Assembly (NCBI GenBank): GCA_026770575.1
Contig: MU657166.1
Coordinates: 911,203-975,202, forward strand
DNA from: Pelagophyceae sp. CCMP2097
Taxonomy: Eukaryota > Sar > Pelagophyceae
DNA: 64,000 nucleotides
Direction: 5' to 3'
The notes under the pieces were generated by a model. The model was not told the DNA's origin, ran no database searches, and saw nothing but the letters and a program-made list of their open reading frames with translations. Positions within the stretch are counted from its first letter, which is position 1, and each line of letters starts with the position of its first letter. Shown here piece after piece: positions 20,469-30,271 of this stretch. The position numbers were made by a program, and so were the translations under genes.

Positions 20469-21611
20469 ATGCGGACTCAGAAACAGACGGGGTATAAAGC
20501 CGTGCGGTCGGACCTGCAAGACGAAGACGACGGCCTCGAGCTCGTCGAGGCGCCCCCTCGGTCCGCCGCCGAGGACGACGGCGCAGAGGAAATCGACGCA
20601 GTGGCGGCCGCAGCAGCCGAGGACGGCCGCCAGGTCGCGCTCGGGTTGGGCATCGTCTTCCTCTCGGGTTTCTTTTTCTCCATCGTTTCCGTCTTCTGCA
20701 AGGTCGCGGCGCGCGAGCTGCACTCGCTGGAGGTGGCCTGGCTCACTGGTTTAGTAAGGTGGTCGGGCATGGTCGTCGCCCTCCGCATCGACGGCGCGTC
20801 CCCGGTACCGAGAGCCGGAATCAAAACCCTCGTCGGCATCCGCTGCGGCTTCGGCGCCCTCGGCTTCGCCTGCGCCACGTGAGACCCGCATCTCCGGGGC
20901 GATTCGGACAAGCGCTTCAGGTACGCCTTTGGCGCTTTACCGCTCGGCGACGCCGCCGCCATCCTCTTCTCCTCGCCGGCGTGGGCGGCGGTTATGGGCT
21001 TCTTCATCCTGGGCGAGAAGATCGACGCCCTCGGCGTCTTGGCGATACTGCTGTCCATCGGCGGCGTCGTCCTCATCTCGAAACCGTCGTTCGTCTTCGG
21101 CAACTCGGGGTCCGCCGAGGGCAGCGGCTTCGCCTCGGCCGTGGCGCTCCTGGGCTCCGTGTCGTCGGCGGCGGTGCAGCTCTTGATCCGCGCCATCGGC
21201 AAGCGCGGCGGCGAACGCGCGGCCGTGCTCGCGCACGCCAACGCGCTTGTGAACGTGGTCGTTGCTCCAGTGGCGCTTCTCATTGTGCCGGGCGTCGAAA
21301 TCCTGCCTCTCGTGGGCCCGAACCGCGCGAAGTTATACCCGACGGCGCTGGCCTGCCTACTGGGCGGCGCGTTTGGGGTCGGGAATCAGTACTTCTTGAA
21401 CTGGGGTTCACAGAAAGCGCCCGCGGGGCTCTGCGCGATGATGCGCAACGGCGACATTTTATTCTCCTTCCTTTGGCAGCTCCTCTTCTTCGGCGTCTCC
21501 CCGACGCCCGAAAGCGCCGGAGGGGCTTTGGTCATCATCGTCTGCAGCGTTTCGACAGCACTGCGAGAATACCGAAAGACAAAACCGCCGTCCCCCGCAA
21601 CGACGTCATAA
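20469..21611 (+). CDS. EamA/SLC35-type drug-metabolite transporter family protein
   Basis: A polytopic membrane transporter of the DMT superfamily; substrate not predictable. Exon 1 (20469-20878) has an acidic cytosolic N-terminus, then LGLGIVFLSGFFFSIVSVFCKVAA and SLEVAWLTGLVRW, as in EamA domains. A 42-nt intron (GTGAGA to CAG, 20879-20920) joins exon 2 in phase at ATYAFGALPLGDAAAIL, which continues with IGGVVLISKP, the pattern of EamA repeat ends. A second EamA-like repeat follows, ending LGGALVIIVCSVSTALREY-like helices. The product is 366 residues with about ten hydrophobic segments. It is convergent with the LYR/YccV gene; stops are 31 bp apart. Confidence 0.85.
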
Positions 21612-21642
21612 GAAGCGCCTTGATGAGGCGCCCCGGGTGCGT

Positions 21643-24023
21643 TTAAAGAGGTGCGGGGAGCTCGCTTCGCCGCGGCGCAACTTTGGCTTCGTCGGTTTTG
21701 GCCGCGGAGGCACGCGTGGCGACGAAGAGGTCGTGCGCGGCGTCGGTGAAAGGGTGCGCCGCGGCCACGCGGGCCAGGTGGGAAACCGCCTCGGGGTCGC
21801 CCAGGCCTACAGCGGCCCCGTTTAGATGCTCTTGGCAAGTGCCCCTCAGCCCTTCTCTTCCGGCCCCGTCGCGGCGCGCACTTACGCGCGAGCGCGCGGC
21901 CGAGCGTGGCGCGGGCGTTGATTTGTCGGTCGTCGCAGTCTAAAGCGGCTCTTGCGAAGACGCAGGCGTTCTCCAATTGCGCCTCGCCGAGCGACAGCGC
22001 CGCCGCGCGGCGCCAGGGCTCGGCCCAGCGATGCGGCCGCGGCTGCGCGATTAAAAGCTTCAGCGCCACGTCCACCTCGCCGCGGTCCGCCGCCGCTTCC
22101 GCCGACGCCAGGAGCAGCGCCTCGTCGGCGCAGAGCGTCGCCGAGGAGGAGAGCGCCAGGATTCGGTCTACGACTTGCGCGTCGTCGAGCGTCGAGGAGC
22201 GCCGCAGCAGCAAAAGCAGGTCGTCGACCGCCAACGCGCCGGGCCCGGCGTCGGCTTCGACGACTTCGCCGCCCCCGGCGCCCTCGAGGACGCCCTCGAG
22301 GACGCTGCCGTCGGTCCATCTTCGCCTTGCGGCGACGAAGACGCTGCGCAGCTCGCGGCGCGCCCCTTGGAGCGCGGCCTCGAGGTCGGCGACGCCGGCG
22401 TCGGGCGCGTCGCCGGGCGCCTCGTCGGGGTACTGGAACGCGAGGCGGTGGTCTACAGTGTAACACGTCAGCGCGCCGCCGGCGTCGCTCAGCGCGGCGT
22501 CGCCTTTAGCGTCGACTTCGGCACCGTCGTCGTCGGGGCGGAGGTAGCGCGCGAGCTCCGTTGATCGCGGCGCCGCCTCGGTCTCGGCCAGCGGCACGAT
22601 ATTTTCTGCCGCGCAGTAACGGAAGCCGCGTGGAGCGCCAAAGATACTCGTCGAATCGTCGTCGTCTGCAACGACGTGCAAAAACGGCTGCATCGCCTCC
22701 TTTAAAGTGCCTTTCACGCCGTCCCAGTTCCGCACGTCGACTAAAGGCCGGCGGTCCCAGCCGACGACGACTCCGCGATAACCAAATTTCGAATGCTTAA
22801 CAAACGAACCCAAAAGGGGCAGCGCCGCCGTCTCCGCGCATTCGCGTCTGTGCGAGTTGCGCGTCTCCAACAAGTTTTCAAAAAGCATGTGCGCCCGGCC
22901 AAGCTGACTGCACGCATCGTAAGCCATTTTGGGCGACTCCTGCAGCACGCCCAGCACGCCCAACACGTCTGCAACAATAGAGCGCGGGCCTTTTGCAACT
23001 TTACCGAAACGCTCGCTGGAGAAGAGGTCCGCGAGGCGCTCGACGCAATCGGCAACGGCCGAAAGGACGCGCCCTTGGGCCGCTGCATTTTCGGCCGCGC
23101 CTTCGTCGTCCGAGGGCGCCGCCGGCGCGGAGACGTCTCGCGGGAACTGAAAGGCCAGCTGCTTGAACGGCACGAGCGCGCCCGCCGCGTTTCGCGGGGC
23201 GTCGACGTCGAAGAGCGACGAGAGGGCGCGGTGCGCTACGCCTTTTGGTTCATCCAAACCGAGGCGCGACAAATTGTCCTCGGCGACCTGCGCGGTTGAA
23301 GCGGGTCAAAGGCGACCCTGGACGCTCTGAGCACCAATCCTCGGACGCGGGCGGTGTACGTATCTGGTATCGCGGTAATGCCCGAGCGCTTTCACGACGT
23401 CGCGCTTGTCCGGCAAGACGTGGTAAAACGGCTGGTCTTGCAACCTCGCCGTCTCGCGCACGCCCTCCCACTTTTCGACGCCGAGGGCCGCGTCGGCGCG
23501 ATTGTCCCAACCGACGACGACGCACCTAGGGCGGCGCAGTGCGGGACCAAAGGCTCCTTTGCCGGGCGCTCTTTGGCCGCCCCTCCGAGGGGTCGTTTAC
23601 CTGTAGCCGTACTTGCCGTGGCGGAGGACGTCTCCCACTCGGAAGGCGACGCCTTCGCGGTCCTGGCTCCGTTCGCGGCGCGCCCAGAGCAGTTCCAGAG
23701 TCGTCTGCGCGTCCGTCGTCGCTTTCAGGGCGTCGAAGCCGGCGTCGAGGCGGACGTCCGGGGGCACCGCGTCGGAACGGAAGCCGTGCCGGATGGCCGC
23801 CTAGAAGCGTCCTTTTGCCGCGGCATACGCGCTTCTCGTCCGTCTGCAGAAGGCTGCATCGCACCAGCACACCCGCGCCGTCGGTGAGGGCGTCGGTGCC
23901 GGCGAGAGCGCGCATGCGCGGGTCCTTGAGTGCGATGAGGAATTGGGCGTCTCGCACGACCGGGGCTCGGGCCCAGCGCCACAGAGCGCGGTAAAGCACG
24001 CGAGTGACGACCCCGTCGGCCAT
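21643..24023 (-). CDS. LYR-motif protein with two YccV/HspQ-like domains and helical repeats
   Basis: The start at 24023 gives a LYR-like N-terminus (RVLYRALWRWA) closing with an IRHGFR motif. Then come two YccV-like domains (the bacterial HspQ/hemimethylated-DNA-binding fold, also in F-box protein 21). The first is FRVGDVLRHGKYGYR/CVVVGWD to DQPFYHVLPD to VAEDNL; the second is VKHSKFGYRGVVVGWD to QPFLHVVADDD to AAENIVPL. The C-terminus is helical with TPR-like spacing. Splices fit in phase at 23600-23526, 23359-23288 and 21885-21852 (34 nt). The first intron is either 28 nt (GTATGC to CTAG, ending near 23810) or about 64 nt using an upstream GTGCGA. The stop codon at 23308 lies in the second of these introns, so the two halves look like two genes unless spliced. 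LYR proteins usually act in mitochondrial Fe-S or respiratory assembly; YccV proteins bind unfolded or Clp-targeted proteins. The combined role is unknown. Confidence 0.72.
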
Positions 24024-24288
24024 CCTCCGGCAAGCGGACCGGCGGCCCGAGACTCCCGGCGCACCGAGGGAGTCGATACCCGAGAGCCGCGCGCCGGCTC
24101 CTTCGACGACGCAGTGACCGAGTGACACGTTCTCGGAATCGCCAAACGATCATTCTCTCGCTGAAGCCTGCGGCCCTTCTTCTTTCTTTTCACCGGGCAA
24201 ATGGTGAGTGTGTCCGTCATGTTAATTTGTATTGTGTGCATGGCCTCGCCGGAGTCAGCCGAGGGAGTGCACTTTGGAATTCGAAGAA

Positions 24289-24374
24289 TACCCAGGGTGG
24301 ATCTTTGAAGCAAGCAATTTGGCGGTTATCCCCGCCTGGGACAGCCCCACCCAGGGTGGATATTAAGCAAGCAA
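24289..24374. repeat. Two copies of a CCCAGGGTGGAT...AAGCAAGCAA repeat
   Basis: The motif CCCAGGGTGGATCTTTGAAG plus CAAGCAA occurs at about 24291-24316. A close copy with TATTAAGCAAGCAA lies at about 24350-24374. A third copy is at 49572-49600. The centre, CCACCCAGGGTGG, is nearly palindromic. It is a dispersed repeat of unknown class. Confidence 0.6.
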
Positions 24375-24394
24375 GTAATAGCTACAATTATTGA

Positions 24395-24455
24395 GGACCC
24401 GAAGGGTCCTTGCCGTTTATTCAACGTCAGTTTACGGCAAGGGCCCTTCGGGTCC
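24395..24455. repeat. 22-bp inverted repeat (strong hairpin)
   Basis: Arms 24395-24416 and 24434-24455 are reverse complements with one mismatch (GGACCCGAAGGGTCCTTGCC on the left), around a 17-base loop. Each arm also contains its own short palindrome GACCCGAAGGGTC. It could be a structured transcript end, a foldback element or a small RNA precursor; no function is shown by the sequence. Confidence 0.75.
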
Positions 24456-24484
24456 TTTGATTGAAGGATTACCAGGGGCAATTA

Positions 24485-24532
24485 TGTCTGTCTGTCTGTT
24501 TGTCTGTTTGTTTGTCTGTTTGTCTGTCTGTC
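24485..24532 (+). repeat. TGTC/TGTT microsatellite
   Basis: About twelve tandem tetranucleotides TGTC or TGTT. It encodes nothing credible in any frame. Confidence 0.9.
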
Positions 24533-24584
24533 CGTCGCCGGGTCCATCCGTGAGGTTCCACCTTGGGGAAGAAAAGGGCAGCAA

Positions 24585-24765
24585 CTCGGCCGATTTAGCG
24601 ATTGGTGGTTGATGCGATTGCTAAAATTTGGAGTTGAGGTCGAGCAGGAGCCTCATTGGAATCATCATAGAAGAAGTTTTTGGTCACAGGTTCGAATCTG
24701 GTCGGCCGCAAAAAAAATAAAAATAAATAGCTCAATAAGAAATAAAATAATAAAAATAAAGATAA
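24585..24765 (+). mobile_element. tRNA-like, SINE-type element
   Basis: The segment begins near CGGCCGATTTAGCGATTGG, which resembles a Pol III A box. It has a B-box-like GGTTCGAATCTGG at about 24689-24701 and then TCGGCCG, complementary to the CGGCCGA at its start. An A-rich tail of AAAATAAAAATAAATAG type follows. Spacing between the boxes (about 90 bases) and poor arm pairing argue against a working tRNA gene. This combination is what tRNA-derived SINEs look like. Target-site duplications were not identified. Confidence 0.5.
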
Positions 24766-25077
24766 GGAGGATTTGAAAGTTCAGCGATTAGTTAAATAAT
24801 TTCAATTATTTACGTGGGCATTGCAATGGGATTTGGCTGTATCCTTCGGGTCCTCCGTGTGCCTCCGACGCGCTCTTGTAATTGTATAGCGGTTTTCACA
24901 CTGTTTTGAACTCTCACTCAAAAAAGCACCAAAGCGACTTTTTTTTGGAGCTGCGGCTTTTGACGGCTTGTCCTCTTTTTTTGCGTCCACCGCGGCGGCG
25001 GCCCAACGGCGGCGGCTGCCGTGAGAGCTCTCCGTATGCGCGTACGCCATCTCTGCACGGCGGTTATGGGGGAGGTC

Positions 25078-25908
25078 ATGCACGACCTCAGCGCGACGGC
25101 GGCGCGGCGCGGCCAATCTCACGGCGCGGCCCTCGTCGTCCTCAATTCACCGTCCTTCGGCCGAGCCATGCTCGAGCGCCTCTGGGCCGGCGCCGCGCTG
25201 CACGTGCGTTTGAAAAATACACGGCGGTTTCGACACCGCGATAGGTGTGCGCGGACGGCGGCGCGAACCGCCTCTTCGACTCGTCGGACGCTTCGATGCG
25301 TTCGAGCCTCGTGCCGCACCACATCGTCGGGGACCTCGACTCTGCTCGGCCCGACGTCGTCGACTTTTACAAAGCGCTGGGTTCCGGCTTGGAACGCGCG
25401 GAGGATCAGGACAGAAACGATCTGGACAAGGCCTTGGACGTCGTCGAGCGCTGCTGGGCCGCCGCGGGCACGCCCGCGGAGATGCGCAGCGTCGCCGTCC
25501 TCGGCGCCTTTGGCGGCCGCTTCGACCAGGAGATGGCTTGCTTCAATTCGTTGTACAGGACGCATGTGAACGTCCGACTTTACTCGGATGACAACGTCGC
25601 TATCCTCCTCCGCCCCGGCGCGCACCGAATCCGCGTCGACCCCAGATTCGAGGGCCCGACGTGCGGCCTCATTCCCCTCGGCGGCCGCTGCGACAAAGTC
25701 ACCACGACGGGCGCGTCATCCCTCTGTCCGCCTTTGCCGGAACCGCGACCCGCTAGGCCTGCGCTGGAACCTCAGCGACGAGCCGCTGGCCTTTGGCGAG
25801 CTCGTCTCGACGTCCAACGCCATCTCCTTCACCGGCAGTGAAGTTACCGACGTTTGCATCACGACGTCGCACCCGCTCGTCTGGTCCTCGTCCTGGCGCC
25901 TGAGCTAG
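25078..25908 (+). CDS. TPK: Thiamin pyrophosphokinase
   Basis: The enzyme transfers pyrophosphate from ATP to thiamin, forming thiamin diphosphate. Exons 25078-25203, 25245-25710 and 25757-25908 give 247 residues, close to the human length. Exon 1 has ALVVLNSPSFGRAMLERLW; the 41-nt intron joins VCADGGANRLFD, the family's first motif. Then HHIVGDLDSARPDVVDFYK, DQDRNDLDKAL and GAFGGRFDQEMA form the substrate and ATP sites. The last exon has LRWNLSDEPLAFGELVSTSN. Joining VTTTG to LRWNL requires a GC donor (GG/GCGCGT) at 25711; the only in-phase GT alternative would insert extra residues into a conserved block. The start is uncertain among ATGs at 25021, 25066 and 25078. Confidence 0.93.
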
Positions 25909-26080
25909 TAATTTTTACATCGCAGCAACAGAGGCCCGAGCGACCCGAAGAGGCTTCTAATCCGTCGGACCTTCTCCGACCCGCACGGACGACCTTGATA
26001 CAGAGACGGTTTGGAATCCGGCTGGCCCGGGATTGGCCCGGAAGCGCTTACAAGTTACAATCAAGTTGTAAGCGGCGACG

Positions 26081-29000
26081 ATGTGGGCGCTGCTGGTCTT
26101 GTACGCCTTGGCGGAGGGCCGCGTATCCGTCGAGGACCGCATCTCGGCCGCGCGCGCGCGGCAGACCAACGTGAAAGCGGCCATATCGCCGAGCCCGGCC
26201 CCAAAGACCAAACGCAACAATGCCTACGTCTCCCGGATGCCAACCAAGGCAAAGGCGCCGCCGGCGTTCGAGGAAGTCCTCGTCGAACGCCGCTTCAGGC
26301 ACGCGCGCGAGAGGCGACTTTGCCAGCGTCTGCCTTTGCCTCTCGTCTGCGTTTGCCTCCGACGCCGAACGTCCAGAGTCTTCCGGACGGTCCAAAGAGC
26401 TGCGCTGCCAGGTCGCAGAGCTTCGCGCCGGCGCCGAGGACGGATGCGCCCGTGCCGAGGGCGACGAGCCGCGCGGACGACGATTTCGCGGCGGCGGACG
26501 CGATCCCCGAGCCCGCAACGGTCGCGGCGCCCGCGGCGGAGCGGAGCTCGCGCCTCGACCCGACGCACCGCAAGGAGGCATCGGTCCGGCTGTACAGGGG
26601 CGAGCCGCCAGAGGCGCCGCCGAGGCGCAACGTCTACGTCTCCAAGCCACGCGCCGACGACGAATTTTCGGCGGCCGAGGCCGCGGTGGCCGATGACGGC
26701 GCGCCGGCTGCCGACGACGACGACGCCGCGGCCGACGACGTCGCCGCGGTGGCCGCCGACGCCGCAGTGGCCCATGATAGCGCCGCGGTGGCTGAAGACA
26801 GCACGCCGGCTGCCGACGGCGGTGTCGTGGCTAATGACGGTGCCGCGGCGGCCGAGCCGGGGGCCGCCATCTCCGAGCCGCGCGCCGCGGCTGCCGACGA
26901 CGCATTCGCGGCCGACGACGGCCCTGCGGACGACGGTGCTTTGGCGACCAATGACGGCGCCGTGGCGGCCGAGAGCAGCGCCGTAGCGCCCGACTACGAC
27001 GCTTTCGCGACCAACGACGGCGCCGCAGCTGCCTACTACAGTGACGCGGCTGCCGACGACGTCGCCGCGGCTATCGATACGAGTGCCGCGGCTGCCGATG
27101 TGAGGGCCGCCGACCGCGAGCCCGCCGCTGCGCCGGCCGCGGCGACCATGCTTGACGACGCGTTGACCGATCTGGGCGACGAGCCGATCATGCTGAATCA
27201 GCTGCTCCGCGAGCTCTTCGCGGGCATCGTTGAGCAGCCCTCCGAAACGGACGGCGTCGACGTGCCGCCGTCCGAGTTCTTGGCACCCGAGGAAGAGGCG
27301 TGGGAGGCCGCGGAAGACGGAGACCGAAGAGACGGCGCCGTCTCTCACGACGAGGGCCTCGACGCGCCGGCATCGTCCGAGTCCGTGCCCGCAGCCGCCG
27401 TCCCTGAGGACGACGATCAAGACGCCGTCTCCTCGAGCACCGACGCGGAGCCTTCTGAAGACGAGACGACGCGCGGCGGATGGCCCGAGGTGCCCCGGGG
27501 CGGTGACGACACGTTCGACAACGACACGTTCGACGCAGACTTCGGCGCCGCGTCCTACGGCGCGACCCCGGATGCCGCGCCGCAGCCGACCGCCGTCGAT
27601 GTTGTCGAAGCCGCCGCCGAAGTTAAAGTCGCGCAGCCGGCCGCCGCCGCAAACGTCGAGGCCCCCGCGAACGTCAAGGCCCCCGCCGCCGAGGCAAACG
27701 TCGAGGCCTCCGCAAAGCTGGGCGTCTGGGTATGGTGGGCCGCCGTCCTGGTCCTCGGCGCCCTCTCGCTGCCGCGGCGCTGGGCCGAGCCGCGCGGCCG
27801 CGCGGCGACGCCGCAAAAGGCCGTCCGCGCGGAGCTCGTCGCGTCCCCGGTCTTCGCGGTCGCGGCCTGCAGCACGCACGCCACCGCCAAGACGCCCGCG
27901 AAGACACCCGCGCGCCGCGAGCCGCCCGCGTCGGCGCGCGTCTCGCCCGACGAGTCCGACACGGCGCCGTGCTCGCCCGACGGGTCCGACGCGACGGCGC
28001 CGTGCTCGCCCGGCGACGCCTCGTTCGTCGCGGCGCCAATGCCGGCACGCGGCCGCCCCGCGGCGGCAGGCGGCAGCGACTCGCCGGCGATGCGACGGTG
28101 GATGATCGACGCCGCGTCGCCCTCGGTCGTGTCACCAGCCTCGTCCGCCGGCCGGCCCGAGCTCGAAGGCGGGCCCGAGCTCGAGTGCGAGATCGACGAC
28201 GACCGAGCGACTCACGCCGACGACGACGAAGTGTCTATCGACGAGACCGAGGCGACGTCGGCATCGTTCGAGGCGGCATCGGTCGATGACGAGGCCGAGG
28301 CGATGTCGGCAGAGGCGACGTCAGCCGGGGCATTGTTCGACGACGCGGCCGAAGCGACGTCGGCAGAGGTGACGTCGGCCGAGTCGGCCGAGGCGACGTC
28401 GTCGGCAGCTGAGACGTCGGTTGACGCGACGCCGTCGGCAGCGGATCTCTCAGTTGACGCAACGCCGTCGGCAGCGGCGGCGTCGTCCACTGCGACTTGC
28501 CTCGACGCGGCGTCGCGCGCGGCAGACGAAGACGCGGCGGCCGCGGCCGCGGCGGAACACCAGCCAGCGGAGACGGCGGCGTCGGTCGAGACGGCCGCGG
28601 CTGCGCTCGTGGCCATGCGAGACTGCGGCGGCGCGGCGCCGGTCGAGTCTGGCGACGGCGCGGTCTTGGAACAGAGACAGACGAGCGGTGCGCCGGCGTG
28701 CTTCGAAGCTGGCAGCGCTGGCGGGCCGCAGCGGAGTTGGACTTCGTCGGCGGCGACGACTGCCCTCACATTGCTCCTCATCGGCACGGCGGCCATGTGA
28801 GCACTTGCTGCTATCATCGCGCGCGCCTCGAGACAGTCGCGCCGACACCCCGCCTGTAGCGACGTGACTCTGCTGGTCCATCGCGGCATGACTCGAAGCG
28901 CGCCGGCGCATCGCCCGTCCGGGGCCCACGGCCGCATGCCCCGCAAGCTGCTGTGCGCTCCCGGCGTCCGTCGTTTGGGTCGTGTGGATGCGATTGTGTT

Positions 29001-29224
29001 TGGAACCGACGCCTCGCAGGCTGTGGCAGCAGTGGCAGCCGCACGCCCCGACGGAGTCGCACGGCGCCGTCCAGCTCAAAGTCGCGCAGGCCAAGGCGCC
29101 TGTCGCACAACGCGCGCCCGTCGTCTTCAAGGCGCTGTGCTCCGCCGCGCTCAAGTTCCTCCGAGCGCGCGACTTCATCAGGAACCTCCTCCGGCGCCTC
29201 AACCCCTTCGCGCGCCGCACCTAA
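26081..29224 (+). CDS. Long Ala/Asp-rich protein with signal peptide-like start and one internal membrane span
   Basis: No family recognised. The likely N-terminus MWALLVLYALAEGRVS looks like a signal peptide. The frame must change by splicing at about 26270-26310 to enter the long frame continuing to 28796. That region is low complexity: degenerate ADDGA repeats to about residue 370, an acidic region, a hydrophobic segment LGVWVWWAAVLVLGALSLP (27721-27777), then Pro/Ser-rich and EATSAE repeats. A GTGAGC donor at 28797 and CAG at 29019 (223-nt intron) join in phase to LWQQWQPHAPTES and a basic helical tail ending LRRLNPFARRT. The stop three bases into that intron would otherwise end the protein. 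Large complementary-strand frames here are compositional shadows. The Ala-rich part may vary in length between alleles. Confidence 0.55.
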
Positions 29225-29344
29225 TCGATCTAGACGCGCCAAGTTGGGCTCCTCGGGCGGGTGTTGCGTATGTACATTATGAGCGGTGCGGAGATCCTCG
29301 GGCGGGTTGCGTATGTTAAGAGTCGTGCGGAGATCTGGGCGTCT

Positions 29345-30073
29345 TCACGGCGCCGGGCCGAAGACGGCTTGTGCGAGGCCGAAGAATTTGAGCTCGTGCT
29401 TCATGGCGCACTGCTCTGCCTCTGGGAGCTGTCCTATCCTCGCGGCGAACGCTGCCGCGTCGTGGTCCTGCAAGAAGTCGACGATCCTGCGGAAGCGCTC
29501 GCCGTCGCGGTCGATGAAGATGGCGCCGTCGTCGGCCGCGGCGACGAGCGAGGCGGCGCCGAGGTCGCAGCGGCCGAACATGCGGCCGAGCATGGAGTCG
29601 GGGAAGCTCGTCAACGCGGCGCGCATGCAGCTCAAGCGGACGCCGCCGACGTTGAGTTGGACCCGATCGTTGAACGCTACACCTCCAACTAAAGCGCGGT
29701 CCACCTCGCGGTCCAGAGCCGCGCGCCGGCGGTCCAGCGCCGCGCGGCCGGCGGCATTCTCCGACTCGACGTGCGCGCGGTGCGCCGCAAAGTCCGCGGC
29801 GAGTGCGGCCCTCTCGCCCGCGAGCTGCGCCGCGAGCGTCTGCCCGAGGGTCACGAGCGCCTCCAATTGCAGCGCGTCGACGCCGTCGACGCCGTCCGCG
29901 CCGCCGGCGTCCGCGGCAGCGCCGCCGGCGTCTTCGCCTCCGCCGGGCTGCGCGGGCTGCCGGAGCGACTGCCTTAAAGCGCCGAGCGTTTCGTGGAACG
30001 CGGCCACGGTGTCGCGATCGACCGCGCCACCAGACGCGGGCGGCGGCGGCGGCGGGCAGTCGGCCGCGTCCAT
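29345..30073 (-). CDS. BTB/POZ (K+ channel tetramerisation-type) domain protein
   Basis: A single-exon gene of 242 residues. After a Pro/Gly/Ala-rich N-terminus and a coiled-coil-like helix (about residues 75-130) comes a T1-type BTB domain. It contains VQLNVGGVRLSC, TSFPDSMLGRMFG, DGAIFIDRDGERFRRIVDFL and the end helix ELKFFGLAQAVFG. This is the KCTD subclass, which forms oligomers and often serves as a cullin-3 adaptor. There is no channel domain. Its start faces the LON gene 198 bp away. Confidence 0.88.
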   Translation of the reverse strand: MDAADCPPPPPPASGGAVDRDTVAAFHETLGALRQSLRQPAQPGGGEDAGGAAADAGGADGVDGVDALQLEALVTLGQTLAAQLAGERAALAADFAAHRAHVESENAAGRAALDRRRAALDREVDRALVGGVAFNDRVQLNVGGVRLSCMRAALTSFPDSMLGRMFGRCDLGAASLVAAADDGAIFIDRDGERFRRIVDFLQDHDAAAFAARIGQLPEAEQCAMKHELKFFGLAQAVFGPAP

Positions 30074-30271
30074 GCGATCACTGGGACGGCGCCGTGCTTG
30101 GAACGTGCGGAAGATCCCGTGCCGCCAGAACAGGACAGGATCGGAACAAATCTTCTGACGTGCCGGTTTGAGAGACGAAGAAAAGGGTCCGAGACACGTG
30201 GACGCGGCGTGTACGAACGCGGACGGTCGACTGCCGCATCCGCGTCCTTCGTCGCGCTCCCGGTCCGCGCC
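30074..30271. promoter_or_regulatory. Shared divergent promoter region
   Basis: The 198 bp between the BTB start (minus) and the LON-domain start (plus) must hold both 5' UTRs and promoters. No TATA-like element stands out. Co-regulation is inference. Confidence 0.4.

Noticed and set aside
23306..24023. A separate one-domain YccV gene ending at TGA 23308
   Set aside because: The domain's conserved end (VAEDNL) is found just after an in-phase CAG acceptor at 23288, so the TGA is intronic and the halves belong together.
24395..24455. Thiamin riboswitch for the downstream TPK gene
   Set aside because: The hairpin lacks the conserved thiamin-binding consensus and is over 600 bp from the gene, with a repeat element in between.
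24585..24705. Functional tRNA gene
   Set aside because: A and B boxes are too far apart, the anticodon arm cannot be placed and T-arm pairing is poor. It is better read as a tRNA-derived SINE.
26224..27879. 551-codon minus-strand frame with Val/Gly/Arg repeats
   Set aside because: It is the complement of the Ala/Asp-rich coding frame; the repeats mirror the plus-strand codon pattern and no domain is visible.
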